From Mycolicibacterium holsaticum DSM 44478 = JCM 12374 (lineage in GTDB: Bacteria > Actinomycetota > Actinomycetes > Mycobacteriales > Mycobacteriaceae), in contig NZ_CP080998.1 of the NCBI RefSeq assembly GCF_019645835.1, positions 806,001-870,000 of the forward strand: 64,000 bases of DNA. The letters run 5' to 3'. Below, piece by piece: positions 54,378 to 64,000 of this stretch. The position numbers were made by a program, and so were the translations under genes. The notes below the pieces were generated by a model. The model saw nothing but the letters and a program-made list of their open reading frames with translations. It was not told the DNA's origin and made no database searches. Positions within the stretch are counted from its first letter, which is position 1, and each line of letters begins with the position of its first letter.

Positions 54378-56627
54378 CTACTGGGGGTCGGCGGAGACCA
54401 CCGAGGTGACGCGGTGGATGGCGAACTCACGCATCCGGCCGGAGGCCGGGTCGTAGGCGGTCAGCTGCCCGCCGCGGATGTTGACCGGCGCCACCACCCG
54501 CTGGGTGGCCACGCCTGCGGGGTCGACGTAGCCGATCACCACCGACGTCTGGTGATACGCGGCCTCTTGCAGCTGGGAGATCGCCACGGCGGGGTCCAAC
54601 CGCATGTTGCCGGTGGGGGTGGCGGCGACCTTGCGCAGCACGGCGACGATCGCGCCGAGCGTCTGGGTGGTGGGTGTCGGCGGACGATACGAGCGGCGCC
54701 GGCCGGTCGGCGCCGGTACCCGCGCACCCCTGGCGCGAATGTCGACGATGGCCCCGGTGGAGTCCTCGGCGGCCGGTGCGAAGCCGGCGGCCCGCAGCGC
54801 GGCGAGCACCTCGGCGATCGGTGCCTGCGACACCGCGACCGTCGGCGCGAGCAACCGCAACTCCACGCGGTCGGTCGCCGGGGCCGCGACGGCCTGCGCC
54901 AGCAGCGCGGCGTCCTCACACCGCACGAACGAGGCGGCCATGCCGACCCGCAGCTGCCCGTGCCGACGGGCGACATCGTCGATCAGATAGGTCAGCCCCT
55001 GGGGCACCGGGGTTTTGGAGTGTCGGCCGAACAGCGAGTGCAGTTCGCCTGCGGTGCAACCGGTGTCCAGCGCACGCCGGATCGACGCTTCGCTGATGCG
55101 GTACACCATCGCCGCACCCGCGGACTCGACATTGGCCACCGCCGCCAACTGTTCTGCCAGACCGCGTTCCAGCGGGCCGGGCACGACGACCGTGAGGTCG
55201 GCCTGGAGCAGGAAATGGTCGATCGGCTTCGGCAGCACTTTGTCCATCGCCTTGACGACGCCGTCGGGGGAGTCACCCGACAGCAGCGCCCGCACCGGGG
55301 TGGTGATCGCGCCGCGGCCCATCACGCCCAGCGCGTGCGCCTCGGCCAGCAGATCACCCACCGGTCCCGGCTGCAGCCGCACCGCCCAGCGGGGTCTGCG
55401 CCAGATCATCGCCTGCGACGCCTCTTTCGCGTCGACGCCCGCACCGGGCGGTAGGTCCGCCAACACCGCGAGCAGCAGTTGCCGATCCAGCGGCGCAGCG
55501 GTCGAAAAGAGCGAATCAGACAGCGCCGCATAGGGTTTGCCGTCCGGGCCGCGGGCGCCGATGAGCCCGGGCCTGCCCGGCAGCTCCAGCCACGTCGTCG
55601 CCAGCAGGTGCCATTTGTCGGCCGTCGATGATTCGACGAACCGGTCGGAGGGCACGGTGGGGGTCCAGTACGCGCCGGCATCGCCTGGCGGCTCCGATTC
55701 GGGGATGCCCGCCGCGATCAGCCCGGCCGCAACCGACAGTTCGAGGATCAGGCCGAGCCTGCGGTCCTCGATCCCGGTGTTCTTCGCCAGCCGCTTGAGG
55801 TCGCGTACGCCGAGGCCGCCGCTGCGCAGTTCGGGAACCGGGGCAGCGCTGAGCGTGTCGAGCAACACCTCGACTTCACGCAGCAGATCGATCACCGCTC
55901 CGGCCGCGACCGCGTCGACGTCGGCGGCGGAGGTGGTGGAGACCACCGGGTCAGGCGGGGTCAGCGTGACCGGTCCGGGAAGCTCACCGCGCAGCACCTG
56001 GCCGACCAGCCGCGGCAGGATCACCGTCTCGGAGTCCAACTGGCGCAGCAGCCCGGCCGCCAGCAGCCGCTGCACCGGGCGGTCCGACGGGGTGCCCGGC
56101 GCGGCGTCGCGGGTGCGGCCGACGGGCGAACCTTCCAGCAGCTTGCGCAGCAGCTCGTCCTGGGCCTCGTCCAAGACGGCCAGTCGGTCGGCGAGATCGG
56201 CGGGATCGGCGTTTTCGACGGTGGCCTGCCCGGGGAACCAGGGCAGCCCGGCGGCCGCCTCGGCGACCACTCGCACCGCCGTGTCGCCCCACACCAGCGC
56301 GCGCTCACGCAGATGGTCGACGGCCGCGCCGACGGTGTCCTGGTCGGCCCGGTCACCCAACAACTCCAGCAGCTTGGTCAGCGGGACGGCGGTGGTGTCC
56401 GCATGCAGCACCAGCAGGCCGTCGAGCACCGCCAATTGCAGGTAGTCGAGGTCATCGGTGGCGGCCTTGACCGACTGTCGTGCCTGCGCACGGGCGGCCA
56501 AGGCGGCGATCGTGCCCGGCGGCGGTTGCGTGAGGTCGGGTCGCAGCTCCAGCAGCCGGATGAGCCGCTCGTCAGGCAGATCGGCCAACCAGGCGCCCAG
56601 CGGGACGACTGGTGGGTTCTCGGACAT
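54378..56627 (-). CDS. Helicase-associated XPB-partner protein (Rv0862c-like)
   Basis: 749 residues, largely alpha-helical with winged-helix-like and helicase C-terminal-like segments. It starts [20 protein letters not shown]. There are no clear Walker motifs. The gene order beside xpb is conserved in mycobacteria, and the family is annotated as helicase-associated. Interaction with XPB is plausible but not shown here. A wide internal Arg/Pro region (about 615-640, [15 protein letters not shown]) separates the domains. Confidence 0.8.
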   Translation of the reverse strand: MSENPPVVPLGAWLADLPDERLIRLLELRPDLTQPPPGTIAALAARAQARQSVKAATDDLDYLQLAVLDGLLVLHADTTAVPLTKLLELLGDRADQDTVGAAVDHLRERALVWGDTAVRVVAEAAAGLPWFPGQATVENADPADLADRLAVLDEAQDELLRKLLEGSPVGRTRDAAPGTPSDRPVQRLLAAGLLRQLDSETVILPRLVGQVLRGELPGPVTLTPPDPVVSTTSAADVDAVAAGAVIDLLREVEVLLDTLSAAPVPELRSGGLGVRDLKRLAKNTGIEDRRLGLILELSVAAGLIAAGIPESEPPGDAGAYWTPTVPSDRFVESSTADKWHLLATTWLELPGRPGLIGARGPDGKPYAALSDSLFSTAAPLDRQLLLAVLADLPPGAGVDAKEASQAMIWRRPRWAVRLQPGPVGDLLAEAHALGVMGRGAITTPVRALLSGDSPDGVVKAMDKVLPKPIDHFLLQADLTVVVPGPLERGLAEQLAAVANVESAGAAMVYRISEASIRRALDTGCTAGELHSLFGRHSKTPVPQGLTYLIDDVARRHGQLRVGMAASFVRCEDAALLAQAVAAPATDRVELRLLAPTVAVSQAPIAEVLAALRAAGFAPAAEDSTGAIVDIRARGARVPAPTGRRRSYRPPTPTTQTLGAIVAVLRKVAATPTGNMRLDPAVAISQLQEAAYHQTSVVIGYVDPAGVATQRVVAPVNIRGGQLTAYDPASGRMREFAIHRVTSVVSADPQ

Positions 56628-56692
56628 CGTCGACCAGCGTATGCCAGCACGCCGGTGTCGCCACTGGCCACCGCATTTGCCACAATGTGGGC

Positions 56693-56887
56693 GTGGCAGA
56701 CAACAAGCGGCAGAAGAAGCAGTACGTCGACCCAGGCTGGCCGGCGATCGACGGTGAGGACGACCATGCGGTGAGCGAGCTCGCGACCGACCGCACCGGC
56801 GCGCTGTCGCCCTTCGGGGACCTCGAGTTCCCGCTGCCGTCCGACGAACTTCCCTATCTGCATCCGGTCACCGTCGTCAACAGATAA
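56693..56887 (+). CDS. Small conserved protein (Rv0863-like)
   Basis: 64 residues from GTG 56693: [20 protein letters not shown], then [20 protein letters not shown]. Basic N-terminus, no transmembrane or known domain. It is just before moaC (2 bases) and so in the Moco operon by position. Function unknown. Confidence 0.7.
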   Translation: MADNKRQKKQYVDPGWPAIDGEDDHAVSELATDRTGALSPFGDLEFPLPSDELPYLHPVTVVNR

Positions 56888-56889
56888 CG

Positions 56890-57396
56890 GTGTCCAACGG
56901 CGCTGAGGGTCAACCGCCCGGCTCGGCCGGGGGTCGCCTCTCCCACGTCGATGAAACGGGTGCGGCGCACATGGTCGATGTGACCGCCAAACATGCCACT
57001 TTGCGCACCGCGGTCGCTGCGGGCACCGTCAGCACCAGGGCCGACGTCATCGCGCTGATCGCATCGGGCGGGCTGCCCAAGGGCGACGCGCTGGCCACCG
57101 CCCGCATCGCGGGCATCCTGGCAGCCAAACGCACCAGTGACCTCATCCCGCTCTGCCACCAACTGGCCCTCACCGGCGTCGACGTGGATTTCGAGATCGG
57201 CGACGCTGAGGTGGCCATCACCGCGACCGTGCGCAGCACCGACCGCACCGGCGTCGAAATGGAGGCGTTGACCGCCGTCAGCCTGGCCGCGCTGACGCTC
57301 TACGACATGATCAAGGCCGTCGACCCCGCCGCGCGCATCGACAATGTTCGGGTGCTGCGCAAAGAGGGTGGCAAGACCGGGACGTGGACCAGGTGA
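56890..57396 (+). CDS. moaC: Cyclic pyranopterin monophosphate synthase MoaC
   Basis: 168 residues: [60 protein letters not shown]. The conserved active-site Lys/His and Glu are present. It completes the first step of molybdopterin synthesis together with MoaA. Its TGA overlaps the Mog GTG. Confidence 0.95.
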   Translation: MSNGAEGQPPGSAGGRLSHVDETGAAHMVDVTAKHATLRTAVAAGTVSTRADVIALIASGGLPKGDALATARIAGILAAKRTSDLIPLCHQLALTGVDVDFEIGDAEVAITATVRSTDRTGVEMEALTAVSLAALTLYDMIKAVDPAARIDNVRVLRKEGGKTGTWTR

Positions 57397-57869
57397 GAAC
57401 CGGGCGGGTCGTCATCGCGTCGACACGGGCGGCGGCCGGCGTGTACGAGGACCGCTGCGGACCGATCGTCGTCGACTGGCTCAACGACCGCCACATCGCC
57501 ACCCCGGCCCCTGTCGTCGTCGCCGACGGACCCGAAGTCACCGCGGCGCTGCGAAGCGCGGTCGACGCGACCGTCGACGTGGTGATCACCTCTGGCGGCA
57601 CCGGTGTCTCGCCCACCGACCGCACCGCGGACGTCACCGCCGACATCGTCGACTACCAGATCCCGGGGCTGGCCGACGCGATCCGGCGCTCGGGACTTCC
57701 GAAGGTGCCCACGTCGATCCTGTCGCGGGGGGTGTGCGGCGTACGGGGCCGCACCTTGATCATCAACCTGCCGGGCTCACCCGGCGGGGTGAAGGACGGC
57801 CTGGGAGTTCTCGATGACGTCCTCGAGCACGCCCTGGATCAACTGGCGGGCGGAGACCACCCGAGATGA
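57393..57869 (+). CDS. mog: Molybdenum cofactor protein Mog/MoaB
   Basis: 158 residues: [20 protein letters not shown], the molybdopterin-binding [13 protein letters not shown] and [16 protein letters not shown]. Mog/MoaB adenylates molybdopterin in Moco synthesis. GTG 57393 (overlapping moaC) was preferred over GTG 57384. Its ATGA overlap with moaE shows tight coupling. Confidence 0.92.
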   Translation: MRTGRVVIASTRAAAGVYEDRCGPIVVDWLNDRHIATPAPVVVADGPEVTAALRSAVDATVDVVITSGGTGVSPTDRTADVTADIVDYQIPGLADAIRRSGLPKVPTSILSRGVCGVRGRTLIINLPGSPGGVKDGLGVLDDVLEHALDQLAGGDHPR

Positions 57870-58291
57870 CCGACGTGCTGCGTGCCGAGGTGACCGAACA
57901 CCCCATCGAGCTGGCTGAGCACGAGGCGCTGGTGGCTCACGAGGCGGCCGGCGCGGTCGTCGCGTTCGCCGGTGTGGTGCGCGACCACGACGGCGGACGC
58001 ACGGTGACGCGGCTGGAGTACTCCGCGCATCCCGCCGCGCAGCAGACCCTGGCCGAGGTGGCCGCCGAGATCGCCGCCGACTGTCACGGCGTGCGGGCGA
58101 TCGCGGTCAGCCATCGGGTCGGTCCGCTACAGATCGGCGACGCGGCGCTGGTCGCCGCTGTGGCCGCCGATCACCGAGCGGCCGCGTTCGAGACGTGCGC
58201 GCGGCTCGTCGACCTGGTCAAGGAGCGGCTGCCGGTGTGGAAGCACCAGTTCTTCGCCGACGGCTCCGAGGAGTGGGTCGGCTCGGCCTAG
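57866..58291 (+). CDS. moaE: Molybdopterin synthase catalytic subunit MoaE
   Basis: 141 residues: [37 protein letters not shown], catalytic Lys in [14 protein letters not shown]. It pairs with MoaD to insert sulfur into precursor Z. It ends 14 bases before the rpfA stop. Confidence 0.94.
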   Translation: MTDVLRAEVTEHPIELAEHEALVAHEAAGAVVAFAGVVRDHDGGRTVTRLEYSAHPAAQQTLAEVAAEIAADCHGVRAIAVSHRVGPLQIGDAALVAAVAADHRAAAFETCARLVDLVKERLPVWKHQFFADGSEEWVGSA

Positions 58292-58305
58292 GGCCTGCTG
58301 TCCGG

Positions 58306-59885
<1,580 letters not shown>

Positions 59886-60075
59886 GTGTCGTGCACCAGC
59901 GGATGGAGCTCGGCGCGACCGGGCACGGCGGGCCATTCGATTAGAGGTCGACGGCTTGGGCTGAACCGTAACGGCTCTCCGCGGGCGCGTCATCTTTTGC
60001 CCGAGACGGCGTTTCCTGAGGTGGCAAACTCTAAAAGGGCTCTAAAGGCCCAGCAAAGTAACGCGTTTTCGCAGG

Positions 60076-60081
60076 ACTGTA
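60076..60081 (-). promoter_or_regulatory. Likely -10 of rpfA
   Basis: TACAGT on the minus strand, giving a transcription start near 60069 and a leader of about 370 nt. Confidence 0.5.
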
Positions 60082-60124
60082 TGGCGGTACATCCGGTCGT
60101 AGCCAGCCTGTGACCATTTCGTTA

Positions 60125-60140
60125 TGTGATGTAAATCACC
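60125..60140. promoter_or_regulatory. CRP/cAMP-type site upstream of rpfA
   Basis: TGTGATGTAAATCACC closely matches TGTGA-N6-TCACA. It is about 63 bases upstream of the inferred start, the class I activator position. The mycobacterial CRP (Rv3676) is known to regulate rpfA. The site directly follows the moaD stop. Confidence 0.75.
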
Positions 60141-60141
60141 G

Positions 60142-60408
60142 CTAGCCGCCGGCGAATGGGGGAAGAACATCGACGGTCTGCGCGTCACGCAGCACCATCG
60201 ACGTGTTCCGCACGGCGACTTCGTCGCAGAGAAAAGTGCAGCGCATCAGCACTTTCGCCAAATCCGCATTCCGCGCGCCGAGCCGATCGACCAATTCGGC
60301 GACGGTCGTGCCCGGTTCGATCCGAATCGTCTCCACATCGTGACCCGCCGCGGCCCGCGCGGCGGCGAAATAGCGGACGGTCACCTGCACCATCGTGGCC
60401 GACGTCAT
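60142..60408 (-). CDS. moaD: Molybdopterin synthase sulfur-carrier MoaD
   Basis: 88 residues, ubiquitin-like: VQVTVRYFAAARAAAGHDVE, then LRDAQTVDVLPPFAGG with the C-terminal Gly-Gly for adenylation and thiocarboxylation. It partners MoaE. ATG 60408 is 4 bases after the moaA stop, in the leftward yccF-moaA-moaD unit. Confidence 0.94.
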   Translation of the reverse strand: MTSATMVQVTVRYFAAARAAAGHDVETIRIEPGTTVAELVDRLGARNADLAKVLMRCTFLCDEVAVRNTSMVLRDAQTVDVLPPFAGG

Positions 60409-60412
60409 CGGT

Positions 60413-61471
60413 CTATCCGCCGATCGCGCTCATCGGCCGGTCGGGCTGGACGAAACCGGGATCGTTTATGCCGTGGCCGGCGGCCTTGACCCACATCGCC
60501 GCGCGCCACGCCGCCTCGAGCGCGTCGTCGTCGGCGCCGGTGCGGATCAGTTTGCGCAGGTCGGTCTCCTCGCGCGCGAACAGGCAGTTGCGGACCTGAC
60601 CGTCGGCGGTGAGCCGGGTGCGGTCGCAGGCCGAACAGAACGCGTGGGAGACCGAGGCGATGATGCCGACCCTGCCGACGATCCCGGACGCGTCGGCGAC
60701 CTGCCACAGCTCTGCCGGCGCCGAACCGCGCGGCACGGTATCCGGTGTCAGCTCGAAATGCCGGCGCAACGCGCCCAGCACCTCGTCGGCGCTGATGGCC
60801 CGGTTTCGTTGCCACTGGTGGCCGGCGTCCAGCGGCATCTGCTCGATGATGCGCAGCTGGTATCCGTGCTCGAGGCAGAACCGCAGCAGCGCGACGGCGT
60901 CGTCGAGGCCGGTGACCGGGTCGAGCACCGCGTTGACCTTGACCGGGTCCAGGCCCGCGGCCTTGGCGGCGCGCAGGCCGGCGAGCACGTCGGGCAGCCG
61001 GTCGCGTCGGGTGATGCGGGCGAAGTGGGCGGCGTCGACGGTGTCCAGTGACACGTTGATCCGGTCCAGGCCCGCCTGCACCAGCTTCGCCGCCCTTTTG
61101 TCGAGGCCGATTCCGTTGGTGGTCAACGTGATCTCCGGGCGGGGCTGCAAGGCAGCCGTCGCGGCGACGACGTCCTCGAGGCGTCTGGCCACCAACGGCT
61201 CACCGCCGGTGAAGCGCACGCTGGTGATGCCGAGCCGGGTCACGGCGATACCCAGCAGCCGGACCAGCTCGTCGTGGCGCAACAGCGCGTCGGTGTCCAA
61301 CCAGTCCATGCCTTCGGCGGGCATGCAGTAGGTGCAGCGCAGATTGCACCGGTCGGTCAGCGACACCCGCAGATCGGTGGCGACCCGGCCGAACGTGTCG
61401 ATGAGCGGCCCGGAGGTGGGTGCGGGCGCCGGCCGGCTCAGCGAGGGCACACCGAGGTCGATGAGGGTCAT
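60413..61471 (-). CDS. moaA: GTP 3',8-cyclase MoaA
   Basis: 352 residues. The radical-SAM cluster motif is C42, C46, C49 (CNLRCTYC), with the second cluster near ACDRTRLTADGQVRNCLF. Ends GG, as MoaA does. It catalyses the first step of molybdopterin synthesis from GTP. ATG 61471 overlaps the yccF TGA. Confidence 0.96.
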   Translation of the reverse strand: MTLIDLGVPSLSRPAPAPTSGPLIDTFGRVATDLRVSLTDRCNLRCTYCMPAEGMDWLDTDALLRHDELVRLLGIAVTRLGITSVRFTGGEPLVARRLEDVVAATAALQPRPEITLTTNGIGLDKRAAKLVQAGLDRINVSLDTVDAAHFARITRRDRLPDVLAGLRAAKAAGLDPVKVNAVLDPVTGLDDAVALLRFCLEHGYQLRIIEQMPLDAGHQWQRNRAISADEVLGALRRHFELTPDTVPRGSAPAELWQVADASGIVGRVGIIASVSHAFCSACDRTRLTADGQVRNCLFAREETDLRKLIRTGADDDALEAAWRAAMWVKAAGHGINDPGFVQPDRPMSAIGG

Positions 61472-61881
61472 GCGGCCGCTCGCGTCGAATTGAACGCCGA
61501 ACCCACTTGGTCGACCGGCACGATCTCCTTACCGAGGGGCACCAGCGACACCGGGATCATCTTGAGGTTGGCCAGCGCGAGCGGAATGCCGATGATCGTG
61601 ACGGCCATCGCGGCCGCGCTGACGACGTGACCGATCGCCAGCCAGATCCCGAACAGCACCACCCAGATGACATTGCCGATCAGCGCGCCGGTACGGCTGC
61701 CCGGCTTCTCGACGATGGTGCGGCCGAACGGCCACAGCGCATAGGAGGCGATGCGTAGGGAGGCGAACCCGAAGGGGATCGTGATGATCAGGACAAAGCA
61801 GATCAGGGCCGCCAGCAGATAACCCAGCGCCAGCCACAGGCCGCCGAAGATCAACCAGATGACGTTCAGGATCAGGCGCAT
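61468..61881 (-). CDS. YccF-family small membrane protein (DUF307)
   Basis: 137 residues with two transmembrane pairs: IWLIFGGLWLALGYLLAALI and VIWVVLFGIWLAIGHVVSAA. Duplicated motifs of DUF307 are present. It overlaps moaA (ATGA). Orthologue of Rv0870c. Function unknown. Confidence 0.86.
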   Translation of the reverse strand: MRLILNVIWLIFGGLWLALGYLLAALICFVLIITIPFGFASLRIASYALWPFGRTIVEKPGSRTGALIGNVIWVVLFGIWLAIGHVVSAAAMAVTIIGIPLALANLKMIPVSLVPLGKEIVPVDQVGSAFNSTRAAA

Positions 61882-61904
61882 TTCACCTCCAGCGGTCGTT
61901 TCAG

Positions 61905-61939
61905 CCTACCCAGCCGGGCGTACCGTTGGCCCGGGTAGG
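61905..61939. repeat. Bulged stem-loop upstream of yccF
   Basis: CCTAC and CCGGGC (61905-61919) pair with GCCCGG and GTAGG (61929-61939), leaving a CCAG bulge and a loop of about 9 nt. It is 23 bases before the yccF start and may be a leader structure or terminator. Confidence 0.4.
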
Positions 61940-62013
61940 TGATCGCACCCAACATCTCATTGCGCGTCCGATCCCGCGGATGAATGAGGATGCTGACGCT
62001 CGGAGTTGCCGAG

Positions 62014-62052
62014 TAAGATCGCTCCATCGCGTCCCGACGCAGCCGGGACGCG
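62014..62052 (+). promoter_or_regulatory. cspB promoter and 5' leader hairpin
   Basis: TAAGAT (62014-62019) as -10 predicts a start near 62026. At once follows CGCGTCCCG-ACGCAGC-CGGGACGCG (62028-62052), a perfect 9-bp stem at the 5' end of the mRNA. The leader to GTG 62094 is about 68 nt. A cold-shock control element is an attractive but untested reading. Confidence 0.55.
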
Positions 62053-62093
62053 TTCGTCATGTGAGAGCTTCCCAAAGACAGTAGGTGAGACCA

Positions 62094-62504
62094 GTGCCGA
62101 CCGGCCGGGTGAAGTGGTACGACGCCGAGAAGGGTTTCGGGTTCTTGTCGCAGGAGGACGGCGAGGACGTCTACGTCCGGTCCTCGGCGTTGCCCGCCGG
62201 CGTCGAGACCCTCAAGGCCGGCCAGCGGGTGGAGTTCGGTATCGCCTCGGGCCGTCGCGGCCCCCAGGCGCTGAGCCTGAAGATCATCGACCCGCCGCCG
62301 AGCCTGACCCGTACCCGTCGCGAGGCGGCCGCCGCCGAACGCAAGCACAGCCCCGACGAGCTGCACGGGATGATCGAGGACATGATCACGCTGCTGGAAA
62401 GCGCCGTGCAGCCGGACCTGCGCAAGGGGCGCTACCCGGACCGCAAGGCCGCGCGCCGGGTGTCCGAGGTGGTACGCGCCGTCGCCCGCGAACTGGAGGC
62501 CTGA
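62094..62504 (+). CDS. cspB: Cold-shock protein CspB
   Basis: 136 residues from GTG 62094. The cold-shock domain is [20 protein letters not shown], with RNA-binding aromatic motifs KGFGF and DVYVR. It has a longer C-terminal helical tail, as in mycobacterial CspB (about 135 residues). It binds single-stranded nucleic acid, and a role in RNA structure is inferred. Orthologue of Rv0871. Confidence 0.93.
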   Translation: MPTGRVKWYDAEKGFGFLSQEDGEDVYVRSSALPAGVETLKAGQRVEFGIASGRRGPQALSLKIIDPPPSLTRTRREAAAAERKHSPDELHGMIEDMITLLESAVQPDLRKGRYPDRKAARRVSEVVRAVARELEA

Positions 62505-62576
62505 GCGGGCCACGGCCGATGCTGTCGGGAGCCGATCCCGGCTTACGGCTGTGCAAATTCGGGTAGAACCGAAGGC

Positions 62577-63590
62577 GTGAGCTATGTCGCCGACAAGGCC
62601 AAGTCAGCTGGCGAGTTCAACCGCGACACCGACTACATCACGACCCGCATCACGGCCGACGGCCGCGACGGCTATCCCGTCGAGTCCGGCCGCTACCGGC
62701 TGATCGTGGCGCGGGCCTGCCCGTGGGCCAACCGCACCATCATCGTCCGCAGGCTGCTGGGTCTGGAAGATGCGCTGTCCATTGGCTTTTGCGGCCCCAC
62801 CCACGACGAGCGCAGCTGGACCTTCGACCTCGACCCCGGCGGGGTGGATCCGGTCCTCGGCATCCCGCGGCTGCAGGACGCCTACTTCAAGCGGTTTCCT
62901 GGCTATCCGAAGGGGATCACCGTGCCCGCGGTCGTCGACGTGCCCACCGGTGAGGTGGTCACCAACGACTTCGCGCAGATGACGCTGGACTTCTCCACCG
63001 AGTGGACCACGTACCACCGCGACGGCGCACCCCAGCTGTATCCCGAACCGTTGCGCGACGAGATCGACGAGGTGTCCCAGCGCATCTACACCGAGGTCAA
63101 CAACGGGGTGTACCGGTGCGGGTTCGCCGGCACCCAACAGGCCTACGACAAGGCCTACGACCGGTTGTTCACCGCGCTGGACTGGTTATCGGACCGGCTC
63201 AGCGAGCAGCGGTACCTGGTCGGCGACACCGTCACCGAGGCCGACGTGCGGCTGTTCACCACGCTGGCCCGCTTCGACCCGGTCTATCACGGGCACTTCA
63301 AGTGCAACCGGCAGAAGCTGTCCGAGTTGCCGGTGCTGTGGGCGTACGCGCGCGACCTGTTCCAGACACCCGGCTTCGGCGACACCATCGACTTCGTGCA
63401 GATCAAGCAGCACTACTACATCGTGCACAAGGACATCAACCCGACACAGATCGTGCCGAAAGGCCCGGACCTGTCGAATTGGCTCACCCCGCACGGCCGG
63501 GAAGCGTTGGGCGGCAGGCCGTTCGGCGACGGCACCCCGCCCGGCCCGCCGGTGGAAGGTGAGCGGGTGCTGCCGGGTCACGGCGCCTGA
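62577..63590 (+). CDS. Glutathionyl-hydroquinone reductase-like protein (GST family)
   Basis: 337 residues: CPWANRTIIVRRLLGLED with a CPW active-site Cys, then DLDPGGVDPVLG and AYFKRFPGYPKGITVPAVVD. The xi-class GST (YqjG) family normally releases glutathione from hydroquinones. Mycobacteria use mycothiol instead of glutathione, so the donor is probably mycothiol or another thiol. GTG 62577 start. Confidence 0.82.
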   Translation: MSYVADKAKSAGEFNRDTDYITTRITADGRDGYPVESGRYRLIVARACPWANRTIIVRRLLGLEDALSIGFCGPTHDERSWTFDLDPGGVDPVLGIPRLQDAYFKRFPGYPKGITVPAVVDVPTGEVVTNDFAQMTLDFSTEWTTYHRDGAPQLYPEPLRDEIDEVSQRIYTEVNNGVYRCGFAGTQQAYDKAYDRLFTALDWLSDRLSEQRYLVGDTVTEADVRLFTTLARFDPVYHGHFKCNRQKLSELPVLWAYARDLFQTPGFGDTIDFVQIKQHYYIVHKDINPTQIVPKGPDLSNWLTPHGREALGGRPFGDGTPPGPPVEGERVLPGHGA

Positions 63591-63595
63591 CCCCG

Positions 63596-64000
63596 CTACG
63601 GCCAGACCGTGCGCACCGACCACTCGGCGTGCGGCACCGGGAACTCGTTGCCGTCCTGGTCGCGCACCAGCGTCGGCAGTTGCACGGCGAAGCCGAACAA
63701 CTTGCCGCGGTGCGGGTCGACGGTGGGGATGGTGACCGCGTTTCTGCTGCCGGGCCGGAACTCGTCGACGACGTCGGCGCCCTCGTAGGTGCGCACCAAA
63801 ACCCACGGCGCGCGGGAGATGGCCGGCGGCACCGACAGTTGGACGGTGTGCTCGGCGTCGACCCTGAGTTGACCACCGTCGCGCGGGGTTTGGCAATCGG
63901 TCGGGTCGAGCACCTGGCAGTACTGGTACGGGCCGACCCTGGTGAGCTGGCCGTCGGTGTACGCGCTGATCTCGGGATGCGCGGGTCGCGGGTCTTGGGC
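63596..64000 (-). CDS. DUF2771 lipoprotein-like protein (N-terminus beyond window)
   Basis: An open frame of 134 residues runs to the window edge with no start inside: AQDPRPAHPEISAYTDG...CQVLDPTDCQTPRDGGQLRV, then VRTYEGADVVDEFRPGSRNA, ending EWSVRTVWP. The two Cys residues and strand pattern fit DUF2771, a mycobacterial export-type family. Likely orthologue of Rv0875c. Function unknown. Confidence 0.8.
   Translation of the reverse strand, partial: AQDPRPAHPEISAYTDGQLTRVGPYQYCQVLDPTDCQTPRDGGQLRVDAEHTVQLSVPPAISRAPWVLVRTYEGADVVDEFRPGSRNAVTIPTVDPHRGKLFGFAVQLPTLVRDQDGNEFPVPHAEWSVRTVWP

Noticed and set aside
61881..62094. Moco riboswitch upstream of the yccF-moaA-moaD unit
   Set aside because: The conserved Moco core could not be recognised; the stem-loop at 61905-61939 is too small.

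Overview
The window is chromosomal DNA of a fast-growing mycobacterium (Mycolicibacterium-like). It is GC-rich and densely coding, with many GTG/TTG starts, GTGA/ATGA overlaps and leaderless promoters (a TANNNT box 6-8 nt before the start codon). Gene content is diagnostic: mycothiol synthesis (mshD), LmeA, DesA1, GlnR, RpfA, F420-type oxidoreductases. Gene order follows the M. tuberculosis Rv0814c-Rv0875c segment, as recalled from memory, with large extra insertions.

Layout. 1-3012 (minus): a sulfur block of sseC, cysA and a DUF4395 membrane protein. It is preceded by a leaderless 38-aa upstream ORF ending in a run of cysteines, which is a cysteine attenuator. Then come a membrane-anchored thioredoxin and LmeA. 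3184-9664: glnR and mshD, then pstS-pstC-pstA-pstB and a convergent phoU. Both pstS and phoU have 11-bp-spaced PHO boxes. 9757-14143 (minus): an LCP ligase, a tRNA-dihydrouridine synthase and the desaturase DesA1. 14342-15876: three tandem small secreted PASTA-like paralogues. 15880-18805: TetR, a DUF2236 protein and a Ser/Thr kinase. 18844-19338: tRNA-Lys, and tRNA-Glu, -Asp and -Phe.

19352-27470 is an accessory stretch. It holds TetR, SDR, a metallo-beta-lactamase-fold hydrolase with a SnoaL partner, and a TetR gene bracketed by two near-identical 20-bp palindromes that face a DUF2834 membrane protein and a phytoene-desaturase-like flavoprotein. An epimerase, a 53-aa acidic ORF, a UBP zinc finger, a SnoaL-like protein and an SRPBCC protein follow. 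27520-39388 looks inserted relative to M. tuberculosis: an AAA/LuxR regulator, a large secreted beta-propeller protein, and two tandem class III cyclase-AAA proteins, the second of which is truncated with a displaced C-terminal remnant.

39424-47354 carries a CoA-transferase (far), an SRPBCC protein, an aminotransferase, an FGGY kinase and the fadA-fadB beta-oxidation pair. 47450-52619 carries two PPOX proteins, a small membrane protein, an amidase, an LLM oxidoreductase, a nitronate monooxygenase and a cupin. 52630-61881 carries an XPB-type helicase with its neighbour, then a molybdopterin block (moaC, mog, moaE, then moaA and moaD on the other strand). rpfA sits inside that block, with a c-di-AMP (ydaO) riboswitch and a CRP-type site in its leader and promoter. 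The window closes with YccF, cspB (a leader hairpin), a glutathionyl-hydroquinone-reductase-like protein and a partial DUF2771 protein.

Themes. Sulfur, phosphate and nitrogen control genes are clustered on the left. Regulation at the RNA level recurs: a polycysteine attenuator, a riboswitch, and leader hairpins at cspB and at one PASTA-like gene. No IS elements, prophage genes or CRISPR arrays were seen.
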